A stretch of DNA of 17,617 nt from Butyriboletus loyo (GCA_038093515.1 JBBPSI010000376.1:1-17617); one strand, 5' to 3'; shown: positions 1 through 8,513, counted from the first letter of the stretch. Numbers and translations: made by a program. The notes: generated by a model from the letters alone, not told the origin.

Positions 1-21
1 CGAATAAGACAAGTGGTTAAA

Positions 22-37
22 GCTAGGGAATCCTAGC
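22..37. repeat. Short inverted repeat in R of A-family LTR
   Basis: GCTAGG and CCTAGC (6 bp) flank a GAAT loop just downstream of the inferred transcription start. The element is kept in the 5' LTR near 7265-7280. In the solo LTR near 12111-12126 the stem is shorter (CTAGG/CCTAG). It may fold in the RNA ends; the role is inferred. Confidence 0.45.
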
Positions 38-51
38 CACAACCACAAGCC

Positions 52-85
52 CTTTTATATTACAAGGGAATGCGCACAGACCATG
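52..85 (-). promoter_or_regulatory. LTR promoter module: GGTCTGTGC, 14 nt, TATA (A 3' LTR)
   Basis: GGTCTGTGC occupies 82-74 (minus), followed by a 14-nt spacer and TATAAAAG at 59-52. Spacing and motif are the same as in LTR families B and C of this window. Confidence 0.65.
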
Positions 86-240
86 CAATGCTTGAGACTA
101 GTTACTATACATGTACATATGAAGAAGTCACAAGTCGACGATAATGAGAAATAGAAGTCGACGGTGATCAAAAAGAAGAGAAGCAAACGGAGATTAAATA
201 CATGAGGCGTGATGTCATAGAGTCTGGGCCAGTCTGGACC

Positions 241-310
241 ATGACGTCATATCCTTAGTCAGCCTATGGTCACATGTATAATCCCACGATCACGTGCGTT
301 AAGTCACGTG
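241..310. promoter_or_regulatory. U3 CRE-like site and two CACGTG boxes (A 3' LTR)
   Basis: ATGACGTCAT at 241-250 is a perfect palindrome containing the bZIP/ATF site TGACGTCA. CACGTG (bHLH E-box) occurs at 291-296 and 305-310. The solo A-family LTR also has TGACGTCA (11933-11940) and a CACGTG, so they belong to this LTR type. The mismatched 5' LTR has only TGACATCA. Binding is inferred. Confidence 0.45.
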
Positions 311-376
311 ACCTTTGAAGGAAAATATGATGAAGTCTGAAGTAAAAGTGTACGAATAAATGTTATGATTATAACA

Positions 377-390
377 CTTCCCCCCCCCTA
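377..390 (-). other. Polypurine tract of element A
   Basis: On the minus strand TAGGGGGGGGGAAG ends exactly where the 3' LTR begins (TGTTAT at 376). This is the expected position of the plus-strand DNA primer of LTR retrotransposons. It lies about 95 nt after the pol stop codon. Confidence 0.85.
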
Positions 391-483
391 GGACTCGTAT
401 TCCAGACGAGTTCCTGAATAAGAGGTTCCGTGCTCCGGACCAAATTCCTTAAATAAGGAAGAGAATTCTAATAGAGATAGGCC

Positions 484-1365
484 TCAAAGAGGACGAGGGG
501 CGGATGGGTGGGCCTGGTGGTAATCGCGAATGACATCTTGCGAATTTCCAAGATTTGATACTGGCTCCCATGTCCGGTCCGTTTCGTCGTATCCCCTCCA
601 ATGCACCAGATACTCCAATTGCTTTCGTTTCATCCGGGAAGCGACAATGTAATCCACCTCAAATTCCACATAACCTTCGTCCATGACGTTGACTGGGTCA
701 GGACGTAAAACCAGTTGTCCAGGCAGGGTTTCCCGATAAGGTTTAATGCGTGAAATGTTAACTACTGGATGTATACGCATGCTGCTCAGCAGCTGCAATT
801 CCACAGCATTGGGTTTGAGTGATTTGATCTTGTATGGACCAATCCAACGCTGTGTGAGTTTTCGTGCAGTATACGGTAACTTCAAGTTTTCCGTAGACAA
901 CCACACTCTATCTCCAATTTTGTAATCGGGCGCATCCGATCGTCTATTATCGGCCTGCGATACCATGCGCTTCCTAGCTTCTTCTAACGCTTCTTTGACT
1001 TCGGCATGTGATTTCCCAGCAGCGCGTGTGAAATCTCCGGCTAACGTATTTGAAGATTTTTCGAAACCGACTCGTGGATAATAGTTTCGAGTAATAGAGA
1101 ATGGAATGGTACCAGTGGCAGTGGTGAGGGAATTATTATGGTTAAACTGGGCGATCTTGATCCAATCAGCCCACGTTTCTTGTTTTTTCGCCACATAGGT
1201 ACGTAAATATTGTTCCATTTCCCTATTTATCTGTTCGGTTTGACCATCGGTTTGAGGATGATATGCCGTTGAGATTTTCTGGAAAATACCAAGAAGCTTG
1301 CAAAGCTCTGTGGTAAAGTCCGATACAAATTGTGGACCTCGGTCCGAAACGATGGAAATAGGAAG
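484..1365 (-). pseudogene. Element A pol, 3' part: integrase core end and chromodomain
   Basis: This is the last third of the A polyprotein, in the same frame as the RT segment upstream once the solo LTR at 1366-2188 is ignored. Integrase catalytic signatures are visible: SDRGPQF holds the second catalytic Asp, and YHPQTDGQTEQINREME holds the Glu. The GPY/F-type linker follows (RWIGPYKI). A chromodomain ends the protein, with its aromatic-cage positions occupied (Tyr in VDY, Trp in VHW, Tyr in RGY) and the TWEP signature. The chromodomain of such elements reads histone H3 methylation and steers integration to heterochromatin (family knowledge). The first few codons of the open frame seen in isolation come from LTR B1, so the apparent start is not real. 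It stops at TGA 484-486. Confidence 0.9.
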
Positions 1366-2188
1366 TGTTACGCTGATAGCGCACAATAACTAGCAGCGAG
1401 CACTTGACTAGGGGCTCGAGCCTAATAAGGAAATGGCCGACTCGCGTAAACAACGCTATCGGGTGTCTTGCAAAGCAAGTGTCGGCGAGATCTTGTGTGG
1501 TGGCGACCAGACGAGATCGAGCAGGCTCTTATCAGCTTTATCGGCAAGAGATGGGTATGTTGCTAGATTACTATGCACTTGGTAGATGCGTAGAATTAGC
1601 TAAAGAACTCGTACTACTCTAAGTGCGAGTATATATACTAATGTCTATGGTGCACAGACCGAGCTGTGCGTGGCAGCGAAGGGCTAAGGGCTATGAGTCT
1701 GTCCGAGTCATAGCGGCGAAAGAGGAAGCGGCAAAGTGCCGGTAATGAGGGAGCGAAGCTCCGGGTAAGGTGGCGACATCATCAGCGAATGAGAAGTGCT
1801 GAACGTGAAGTGACGATGTCCATGAGGCCGGCCCCACAGGGCAAAGGGTGCGCGAATGGTGGAGCCCTTGGATATGGGTCTCGACGCGAAGGTATGAACA
1901 CGTCGTAATCTAATCACGTGCTAGTCACATGATGCAAGAAATGTCATTGGTCAAGTAAGAAGGGACGCGACAGCTCAGCTGAAGGTCCGGCCCGACGGGG
2001 CGAGAAGACAGGGGCTATCCCAGTGTAACGGCACTGAGACTCGCAGGGGCGACCGGGGAAGTGGATAATGTCCACTAGACGACTAAGGAGCGGGCGATGG
2101 GCGGCATCGCAAGACGGCGGGAGTGGCGGGAACGCGTGAGCGTGGGGAAAACGAGTGGCAGGGTATGCTTAGGGGTAAAACTGTAACA
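1366..2188 (-). repeat. Solo LTR B1 (B family) inside element A integrase
   Basis: An 823-bp unit with TGTTAC...GTAACA ends, flanked by the 5-bp target duplication GGAAG (1361-1365 and 2189-2193). No internal region is present, so it is a solo LTR left by LTR-LTR recombination. It matches LTRs at 8245-9079 and 16001-16799 and the partial LTR at 7515-7866. U3 start to U5 runs on the minus strand. Insertion plus duplication total 828 bp, a multiple of three, so the pol frame is unchanged on both sides. It is younger than element A. Confidence 0.92.
1630..1664 (-). promoter_or_regulatory. LTR promoter module: GGTCTGTGC, 14 nt, TATA (B1)
   Basis: GGTCTGTGC lies at 1660-1652 (minus). A 14-nt spacer separates it from TATATATA at 1637-1630. 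The wider motif reads GCTCGGTCTGTGC. Confidence 0.65.
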
Positions 2189-2193
2189 GGAAG

Positions 2194-2973
2194 TCCATGA
2201 ATACACCAAACATTGTCTCTAAATATAATTGCTAATTCCTTAGAAGAGGTAGTTGTCTTGCAAGGGACATAAACAACTTCTTTGGAGAAGCGATCTACAA
2301 TCGTACAAATGGCATCGAAATCGTTTGAAAGAGGAAGTCCGGTAACAAAATCTACAGATATATCTTCCCAAGGGTGACTAGCCGAAGGAAGTGGTAATAT
2401 TTTTCCTGCTGGTGCATTTTGTTTACCCTTCGTGAGGGCGCACGCTTGGCAAGATTCTACGTATCGTTTGACGTCCTTTGTGACTCCTGGCCACGTGAAG
2501 TGTCATGTGAGAAGGTGAGCTGTACGGGCTTGACCCGAGTGTCCGGCTATTGGGGAATCGTGACATATTTTAAGTAAATCTATTCTAAGTACTTCAGGCA
2601 CAAAGACTTTTTTCTTTTCATTAATAAATATGGATTGTTCAGAATCGTAATAGAATCCTGGGTATTCTTTTGTTTTTTCTTTTTCGGATTCTTTTTGTAA
2701 TGTATCATAAAAGGAAGAAGAAAGGGAAACCTTTTTAAGGAAAAGGTTCGGAGGAAGTACCGTGATATTGGTATTATGGTCCGTAACGGCGTCACCGTGG
2801 TCTGCTCGACACGACAACACATCTGCTCTGCCATTGGTTGAGCCTGGTTTGTAAACAAATAAATAATTGAATTCTTGAAGAAGCGCATGCCACCGAGCTT
2901 GTCTGCCAGACAGCGTTTGCGGTTTCTTCCAATATTCTAGGTTTTTGTGATCGGTCCAGATTTCAAATCCTTC
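2194..2973 (-). pseudogene. Element A pol, middle: RNase H end and integrase N-terminus
   Basis: This continues the frame of the RT segment after an in-frame TGA (2974-2976). It reads the C-terminal RNase H/connection motif TDHKNLEYW, then the integrase zinc-binding domain with His pair (HDSPIAGHSG) and Cys pair (ESCQAC). The core domain start follows, up to the HGLP motif that abuts the GGAAG duplication of LTR B1. A second TGA at 2503-2505 falls just before the motif HFTWPG, where related integrases usually have Arg. A CGA to TGA change would explain it. The short open frames starting near 2820 and 2888 are pieces of this region or frame shadows of it, not separate genes. Confidence 0.85.
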
Positions 2974-5040
2974 TCAACCAATAAGGTAATGGCGCCATTC
3001 TTCTAGCGCACGAATAACTGCTAATAGTTCTTTGTCGTAAATTGGGTAATTCCTTTCGGCAGCGTTGAAGGAATGTGACAAAAAGGCACAGGGTCGCCAC
3101 AGATCGTCTGATCCTTTTACGGAAAGAACTGCGCCAACCGCTATATCCGAGGCATCCGTTTCTACCCGCATCTCCTTGTCTCGATCAGGGTAAGCTAGAA
3201 GTGGAGCCGAAGTGAACTTTTTCTTTAGCATGTCAAACGCTCTTTGTTCGTCTAAGCCCCATTTGAAAGGGGTTTCCTTTTTTGTTAAGTTGTTGAGGGG
3301 ATGGGCAATCTCCGAGAACCCTTCAATAAATCTTCTGTAATAGTTGCATAATCCCAAAAACGCTTGAACTTGCTTCAGACGCGAGGGCATAGGCCAGTCT
3401 TGGATGGCATCTGTCTTCTTCGACTGCATTTCAATGCCATTTCGGGATACGACCATTCCTAAAAAGTCCACTTTATCCGAAGAGAATACACATTTCTCTG
3501 GTTTTACAAATAAATCATTTTCTCGAAGGCGTTGGAGTACTTCTTTGACTTTTTCCTCATGCTCAGCCCTCATTTTTCCTTTCATGAATATCATAACGTC
3601 GTCGATATAAATAATGACGCAGGCATACATATCGTTGAAGATGTCGTTCATCATATTTTGGAACGTGGGAGGGGAATTGGTAAGCCCGAAGTACATGACC
3701 ATGGGTTCATAGGCTCCAATGGGCGTGACAAACGCCGCTTTCCACTCATCACCTTCTTTGATACGAATATTATTAAATCCCCATCGAAGATCCAGTGCTG
3801 TGAAGATGTCGGCGCCTTTCAGCCGATCTATCAACTGCGGAATCAGGGGTAACGGGTAACCGTTTTTAATGGTTCCGTCATTTAGATATCGATAGTCCAT
3901 AACGAGTCGCTTATCTCCGGTCTTTTTTGGGATAAAGAACACAGGGGCCATCTGCGGTGATTTGGACGGTCTTATGTAACCTTTCTTGAGTTCTTTTTCC
4001 ACAAAACCTCGAATTTGCTCCTGTTCTTCTTCGGACATAGGGATAACGCGACCCTTTTTTGGTACAAAATCGGGTTTGAGATCTATTGCGTGATCCCAGG
4101 GTTTCCTTTCAGGCATTCTTGCTTCCTCGTCCTCGGAGAATACATCTAAGTAGTCATGGTAAACCTCGGGTACCTTTCCGGCAACCTCTGGTTCTATAGT
4201 ACAGCAAGAAGTAAGGTTCGAAGATGAAATAGAGTCTCTGATAACACTACAGTAAGGAGAACAGTGATTGAAAGAAATGGTTTTGAAATGCCAATCAATG
4301 TCTGGATTATGGCGTGCGAACCAGTCATAGCCAATGATCATTTGGTGAGAACCAAGAAGTGAAACGTAAGCCTCAATGGCTTCGTAATGTCCATTAATTT
4401 CCATAAACAAGGAAGCTTTGTGCGTAATGCGACCTATTGCTCCTTTAGAGCCGTTGGCATTAATAACTTCCATGGATCTTGGTAACGGAACCAAATCAAT
4501 TTTGCGTGTATCGCAATAGTTTTTGTCGATGAAGGTGTTAACTGCTCCCATATCCAGCAAAGCTTTAAGTGAACAAGTTCGCCAAGTAGCGTTTGACTGG
4601 TAAGTGATTTTCACCACCGGGGAATAATCTCCACCGAACATCAAGGAAGATTTTGTAGGGGCTTTATAATTAGAAGAAGAAAGCGAAGATCGCGTGTTCA
4701 TTTGTCTCAAAAGAGAATTAAGCACGCTCTTTCCCGGCGCCGAGCTCCCAATTGGAGGCCCTCTTTCGGGTTCTATAGAAATATTTGTTATACATGGGAG
4801 AGGGTCATCGTCCCCTTCGTAATCAACTAATCCGGGAACATCTACGCTTACATCCGAAGACGAATTCGTAAACACCGAACTAATCGACAACTCAGGTTCC
4901 TTATCTAAAAGTTCATTTTCATCTACGCTAAAGTCCGAAAATGTGGATAGTGAGGAGAAAGAATTTCGAAAAGAAGAAAAAGAAGAAGAATTGTTCCGTC
5001 CCTTAGACACCCCTGCACTAAGCGACTTCTCTATTTTAAA
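2974..5040 (-). pseudogene. Element A pol, 5' part: protease, reverse transcriptase, RNase H
   Basis: A 678-residue open frame from 5010; the true fusion to gag probably occurs at 5040 by -1 frameshifting. Residues 1-120 are Ser/Asp-rich. A retropepsin-like domain follows, with its active-site triplet at residues 153-155 reading Asp-Met-Gly instead of Asp-Thr/Ser-Gly, and a second conserved part near HQMIIGYDWF. The reverse transcriptase has the SPQMAPVFFI, LVMDYR and FGLTNSPPTF motifs and the YIDD catalytic box (nt 3598-3609, residue 468). RNase H begins around RVETDASDIAVGA and ends at EEWRHYLIG, where TGA stops it. The protease change and the TGA make this copy defective. The domain order is Ty3/Gypsy. 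Confidence 0.93.
4998..5040 (-). promoter_or_regulatory. Candidate -1 ribosomal frameshift signal between gag and pol (A)
   Basis: The gag frame ends T TTA AAA TAG. TTTAAAA (5040-5034) fits the X XXY YYZ slippery rule and touches the stop codon. Pol lies in the -1 frame, open from the heptamer into the protease. Seven nt downstream, GTCGCTTAG (5026-5018) can pair with CTAAGGGAC (5006-4998) in 8 of 9 positions around an 11-nt loop. Heptamer, spacer and stem match the known layout of retroviral frameshift sites. Function is inferred. Confidence 0.7.
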
Positions 5041-6140
5041 GACCGCGCGGCCTTTTCCTTTGCTTCGCAGGCGAACAAGTCTGCCCAGTAAGCTCTAGCA
5101 TCTTCTCCCATATACGCAGCGCGCTGGGAGGTTTCTCCTTGTTGTGGTGCTCCAACCACAGGTGGTGCCGGTAAAGGCCTTGACTGATAATTGTTTGGAG
5201 GGGTTACCTCCGCGGAGTTGACTGGAACCCATCCTTGTACGTAAGTTCCATCGGCTTGCTGAATCCATTGCTGCCGTACTTTCGGGCAAGCGTTGGAACC
5301 AGCTTTGTCCTGACGGTTGGGGTTCTGAGGACAATTGGGGCGGATGTGCCCGACGTTGCCACAGCTGAAACAAGTCCGAGTTTCGGGACCTGATTGCTGG
5401 GCACTAAGATCCATCGGGGCGCCATGCCCTGGTTGAGTCCTGACAGTAGTGTAGCCAGGGGGAGGTCCTTTTGGAGCCGGGTAATTACGCTGCGGCTGTT
5501 GGGAATAAGGGCGCCATTGTCGGGTTTGCCCGTTTCCCCTTTCAGCCTGCATCTGTTCGAAGACTCGGCCCATCCTCCGAATTTCCTCTGTAAGGAGGGA
5601 GAAATCTGTCAACATTTCTTCGTCGACAGTCAAGCAGACCTGCTTGTAAACTTCGTACTTTACAGCACGCTTGAGTAGTTCAACCGCATGCTTCGGTTCA
5701 CACTCCGATTGACAATAGAGGACCTTAAACCTCTCGAGGAACCCATCGATTTGCTGTTGGCCCTGGGTAAAAGCCGTTAATTTGATCAACGCTTGATGTG
5801 CCAAGACGTCGATCTGGAAATGGCTTCGTATGGTATCCTGTAAAGTGTCCCATTCGGGCCATGCCAAGTCTCCCCTTTTTCCCCTAGGTCTATCGTTGGG
5901 GTCGATGTATTTTTCCTCGTCGGTGACATAGTCTTCTAAGAGGATTTGGGAAAAGTCCTGACCCTTTCCCTTAATGCGGCTAAGAACCGCCACAGTTCGG
6001 AGTTTGTCGGTCTTCCAATTGTTAACGGAGACCCAGACCTTGAGGGAGGTCCACCAGTGGTGGAACTTTTCCCGATCGCCGTCCCATTCTCCTGAGTCAG
6101 CAACCTTCTTTGAAATTCCTCCTTGCTGATCTTTTTCCAT
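5031..6140 (-). CDS. Element A Gag (capsid and nucleocapsid)
   Basis: A 369-residue frame from the first available ATG (6140). Gag builds the cytoplasmic virus-like particle and packages element RNA. Residues about 15-180 resemble a retrotransposon Gag capsid domain (EWDGDREKFHHWWTSLKVWV and a region ending RFKVLY). Near residue 255 is one zinc knuckle, CFSCGNVGHIRPNC, which is CX2CX4HX4C, followed by a Pro/Gln-rich tail. The stop (5031-5033) touches a slippery heptamer leading into pol. The same frame stays open upstream to 6266 with no other ATG, and that stretch (for example TFDDQTLRALFAQW) looks like Gag. The original start was therefore probably the ATG at 6509, with the TAG at 6267 being a lesion. 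Confidence 0.85.
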   Translation of the reverse strand: MEKDQQGGISKKVADSGEWDGDREKFHHWWTSLKVWVSVNNWKTDKLRTVAVLSRIKGKGQDFSQILLEDYVTDEEKYIDPNDRPRGKRGDLAWPEWDTLQDTIRSHFQIDVLAHQALIKLTAFTQGQQQIDGFLERFKVLYCQSECEPKHAVELLKRAVKYEVYKQVCLTVDEEMLTDFSLLTEEIRRMGRVFEQMQAERGNGQTRQWRPYSQQPQRNYPAPKGPPPGYTTVRTQPGHGAPMDLSAQQSGPETRTCFSCGNVGHIRPNCPQNPNRQDKAGSNACPKVRQQWIQQADGTYVQGWVPVNSAEVTPPNNYQSRPLPAPPVVGAPQQGETSQRAAYMGEDARAYWADLFACEAKEKAARSLK

Positions 6141-6266
6141 CCACTGGGCGAAGAGGGCGCGCAGGGTTTGGTCGTCGAATGTGGGGGCATTGGAAGGTCC
6201 TGGATCTGATATTCTTTTTTCGCTGTCTATTGGGAAATCTTCCGAAGTTTCTGAACCCAGATTGTC

Positions 6267-6509
6267 CTAATTCCAGGTTTGTTGGTCCCACTCGTGATCG
6301 GATAATTCACCGTCGCCTTGAGGATGCTGTACGGTAGGGAAGGAGAGTTTGGCGGTGAATTTGTTTCGGTTAAAAGATAGGGTGATGGTGTAAGGTTGAG
6401 TTTGCTTCGCGACGATTGTATTGAAAACTTTAAGCGCGATTACGAGAGTGGTGACAAAAACGATGTATGCGGCGATTGTGGTAAAGATGAAAATTCCAAG
6501 GTAGTTCAT
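6267..6509 (-). pseudogene. Putative N-terminal extension of Gag with a membrane segment
   Basis: ATG at 6509-6507 opens 80 codons in the same frame as gag, ended by TAG at 6269-6267. Residues 4-27 form one strongly hydrophobic stretch (beginning LGIFIFTTIAAYIVF) followed by a Lys, like a signal anchor. A soluble, polar region ending in acidic residues follows. Gag has no ATG between the TAG and 6140, so the two parts were probably one protein before a CAG to TAG change. It could instead be a chance upstream open frame in the leader. I know of no standard Gag with this feature. Confidence 0.45.
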
Positions 6510-7133
6510 CAGCAATTGTTTCTTCGGCAGATAACCGGGTTTCTTCGGCAAGTACGAAAAGAAGCTACGAGATATAGACTTCCTTACTGTCCCCTATCTT
6601 CCAAAGGAACTCTGGGGAATTCTACAGCAAGTAGAGCGAAAGAAATATTTTTTCGAATGGAGGTAGTATCTCCGATGAAGTCTGGTTCGGTAATGAACCG
6701 AAACGGGTAAAGATCTGATTACGACTATTTGACAAATGATGAAGGATTTTTTCTTCTACCTCCCGTGTTACCACAGGGACTACTCGGAGAATTGCTCAGC
6801 CACAGGGATTTGGGGGTCCCTATGTCGCACTTCACAAATCAGGCTCAACCCTGATGCGGACTAACAACTCCAAAGGGAGTGTCTGAGAATGAATTTTACA
6901 GGTGCTACTCCGAGACACAAAGACTGCTCTTCCGAGGAGCTCCCCTAAAGGCGCGGGGGTAAAACAAAAATGAAAACTGGCGAACGCCCAGTGATGATCC
7001 TTAACCCTGGATTCTGGGTATGGTTTCCTAAGCGGAAAAGCTGCCCCTTCAAGTGGTAGCATACTGGTATGTGCGTGGAAACGAAACTATCCCTGCCCTG
7101 GGAACCGGGTGTGTATCAGAAGCTTTAACCAAG
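6510..7133 (-). other. Element A leader with primer-binding region
   Basis: This stretch lies between the 5' LTR and the gag frame. Directly after the LTR the minus strand reads CTTGGTTAAAGCTTC (7133-7119). A TGG two bases past the LTR end is where a tRNA primer-binding site is expected. I cannot name the tRNA. Short open frames on both strands have no recognisable motifs and are not called. The remainder is probably untranslated RNA leader with packaging signals (inference). Confidence 0.55.
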
Positions 7134-7514
7134 TGTTACGAGACAACGGAGTTATCAAGTCACACGAGGTTCCGTGACTGTCGCAGTGCTACACAAGTAC
7201 TGGCGAGGTGTAATGAGGATAGCTCAAGTCTTAATCTCTCAACTGTTGCCAGCGAATAAGACAAGTGGTTAAAGCTAGGGAATCCTAGCCGCAACCACAA
7301 GCCCTTTTAAAGTACCTTTATAAGGTATAGTATGAAATACATGACAATATGATAGAGATAAGAGATAAGACTAAGCATATTGTCCAATAGCATAATAAGA
7401 GCTATTTGTAATGTGATAAGCGTGACTAGGTCTAGACAATGATGTCATATAGACCAGTCTAGAAATGTAGTGGCTGTAAGTGAAATATAGAAATAGAACA
7501 CTACCGTTTCAACA
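7134..7514 (-). repeat. 5' LTR of element A, with atypical U3
   Basis: On the minus strand it runs from TGTTGAAACGG (7514) to TCTCGTAACA (7134), 381 bp. The R/U5 part around 7250-7310 is nearly identical to the window-start LTR, with one difference in about 60 positions. U5 beyond 7244 aligns with the end of the solo LTR at 12156-12282. U3 is largely unrelated to the 3' LTR and the solo LTR: it is about 100 nt shorter and lacks the GGTCTGTGC module and the CACGTG boxes. It interrupts B-family LTR sequence at 7515. Its target duplication should be CCACA (7515-7519), whose partner lies outside the window. Confidence 0.8.
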
Positions 7515-7866
7515 CCACAGGGCAAAGGGGACGCGAATGGCGGAGCCCTTGGATACGGGTCTTGACGCGAAGGTATGACACGTCGTAATCTAATCACGTG
7601 CTAGTCACGTGATGCAACAAATGTCATTGGATAAAGAATAAGAGGATGCGACAGCTCAGCTGTGGGTCCGGCCCGACGGGCGATGAGACAGGGGCTATCT
7701 CAGTGTAGCGTCACTGAGACTTGCAGAACGACTGGGGAAGTGGATAACGTCCACTAGGCGACTAGGGAGCGGGCAATGGGCGGCATCGCAAGATGGCGGG
7801 GGCGGCGGGGACATGTGAGCGTGGGAAAACGAGTGGCGGGGTACGCTTAGGGGTAAAACTGTAACA
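7515..7866 (-). repeat. 3' LTR of element B (partial, interrupted by element A)
   Basis: It begins TGTTACAGTTTTACCCC on the minus strand at 7866, directly after the polypurine tract of B. It matches the first part of the LTRs at 1366-2188, 8245-9079 and 16001-16799, then stops within ...GCCCTGTGG at 7515, where element A starts. This links the B-family LTRs to the pol at 7909-12509 and fixes their orientation. Two CACGTG boxes (7595-7600, 7606-7611) are intact. Confidence 0.88.
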
Positions 7867-7877
7867 TTACCCCCCGT
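7867..7877 (-). other. Polypurine tract of element B
   Basis: On the minus strand ACGGGGGGTAA immediately precedes the LTR start TGTTACAG (7866), and lies about 30 nt after the pol stop at 7909-7911. Confidence 0.8.
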
Positions 7878-7908
7878 ACAAGATTGAAACTCCTGGTTCA
7901 ATCAAACT

Positions 7909-8244
7909 CTAGACGGCAGCGGTGGCGATGATGAGGGAGCGGGTGGACACGGGGAAGTCTTTCTGATGGCGAGCCTTGTATGCTCGCAGCAACGGCATGG
8001 AATTGTCCAAATTCCCTTCCGGTTCCCAGGTGTTCTCGGTGGCAGAGTAGCCTTTCCAGGAGACCAAGTATTGTCTCCGATTTCTGATGCCTCTATGAGA
8101 GAGGATCTTTTCAACTTTGTACTCCTCTTCACCTTCTATGGTTTCTGGGGGCGGGTTCGTGTAGTTGGGGCCGTGCTCTGGGGTCTCCCTGTAAGACGAC
8201 AGGAGAGAGGCGTGGAAGACATCGTGTATCTTCCAGGTGGGGGG
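7909..8244 (-). pseudogene. Element B pol, C-terminal part: chromodomain
   Basis: About 110 codons in frame with the integrase across the solo LTR at 8245-9079; stop TAG at 7909-7911. It opens with the typical integrase tail motif WKIHDVFHASLL and then SYRETPEHGP. A full chromodomain follows: EEEYKVEKIL, YLVSWKGY, TENTWEPEGNLDN. Cage residues Tyr, Trp and Tyr are all present, so it could bind methylated histone H3 (family knowledge). The frame is interrupted only by the LTR insertion. A longer plus-strand open frame over the same DNA is an antisense shadow. Confidence 0.9.
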
Positions 8245-8513
8245 TGTTACAGTTTTTGTTACAGTTTTACCCCTAAGCGTACCCCGCCACTCGTTTTCCC
8301 ACGCTCACGCGTCCCCGCCGCCCCCGCCGTCTTGCGATGCCGCCCATCGCCCGCTCCCCAGTCGCCTAGTGGACGTTATCCACTTCCCCGGTCGTTCCTG
8401 CAAGTCTCAGTGACGCTACACTGAGATAGCCCCTGTCTCATCGCCCCGTCGGGCCGGACCCACAGCTGAGCTGTCGCGTCCTTTATTCTTTTATCCAATG
8501 ACATTTGGTTCAT

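Larger units (their letters stand above)
1..376 (-). repeat. 3' LTR of element A (partial, cut by window edge)
   Basis: On the minus strand it starts TGTTATAATCATAACA at 376, directly after a polypurine tract, and matches the solo LTR at 11764-12282. That full copy shows the LTR continues past the window edge, so roughly 120 bases of its 3' end are missing here. U3 carries a palindromic TGACGTCA and two CACGTG boxes. TATAAAAG at 52-59 marks the promoter, and R contains a short hairpin (22-37). Confidence 0.85.
1..7514 (-). mobile_element. Element A: Ty3/Gypsy chromovirus, near full length, degenerate
   Basis: An LTR retrotransposon read on the minus strand. From 5' to 3' it has a 5' LTR (7134-7514), a primer-binding region, a leader, gag, pol in the -1 frame, a polypurine tract and a 3' LTR cut by the window start. 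The pol order protease, RT, RNase H, integrase is that of Ty3/Gypsy, and the C-terminal chromodomain places it among chromoviruses. It lies inside the 3' LTR of element B: B sequence stops at 7515 and should resume left of the window. Lesions are a TAG in the gag frame (6267), TGA codons in pol (2974, 2503), a protease active-site change and a solo LTR in integrase. It is therefore not autonomous. The two LTRs differ in U3. Confidence 0.9.

Noticed and set aside
3404..3852. Plus-strand open frames over the RT of element A
   Set aside because: They are shadows of the conserved minus-strand reverse transcriptase.
7966..8424. 152-codon plus-strand open frame
   Set aside because: It is antisense to the chromodomain of element B and then runs into solo LTR B2. 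It has no motifs of its own.
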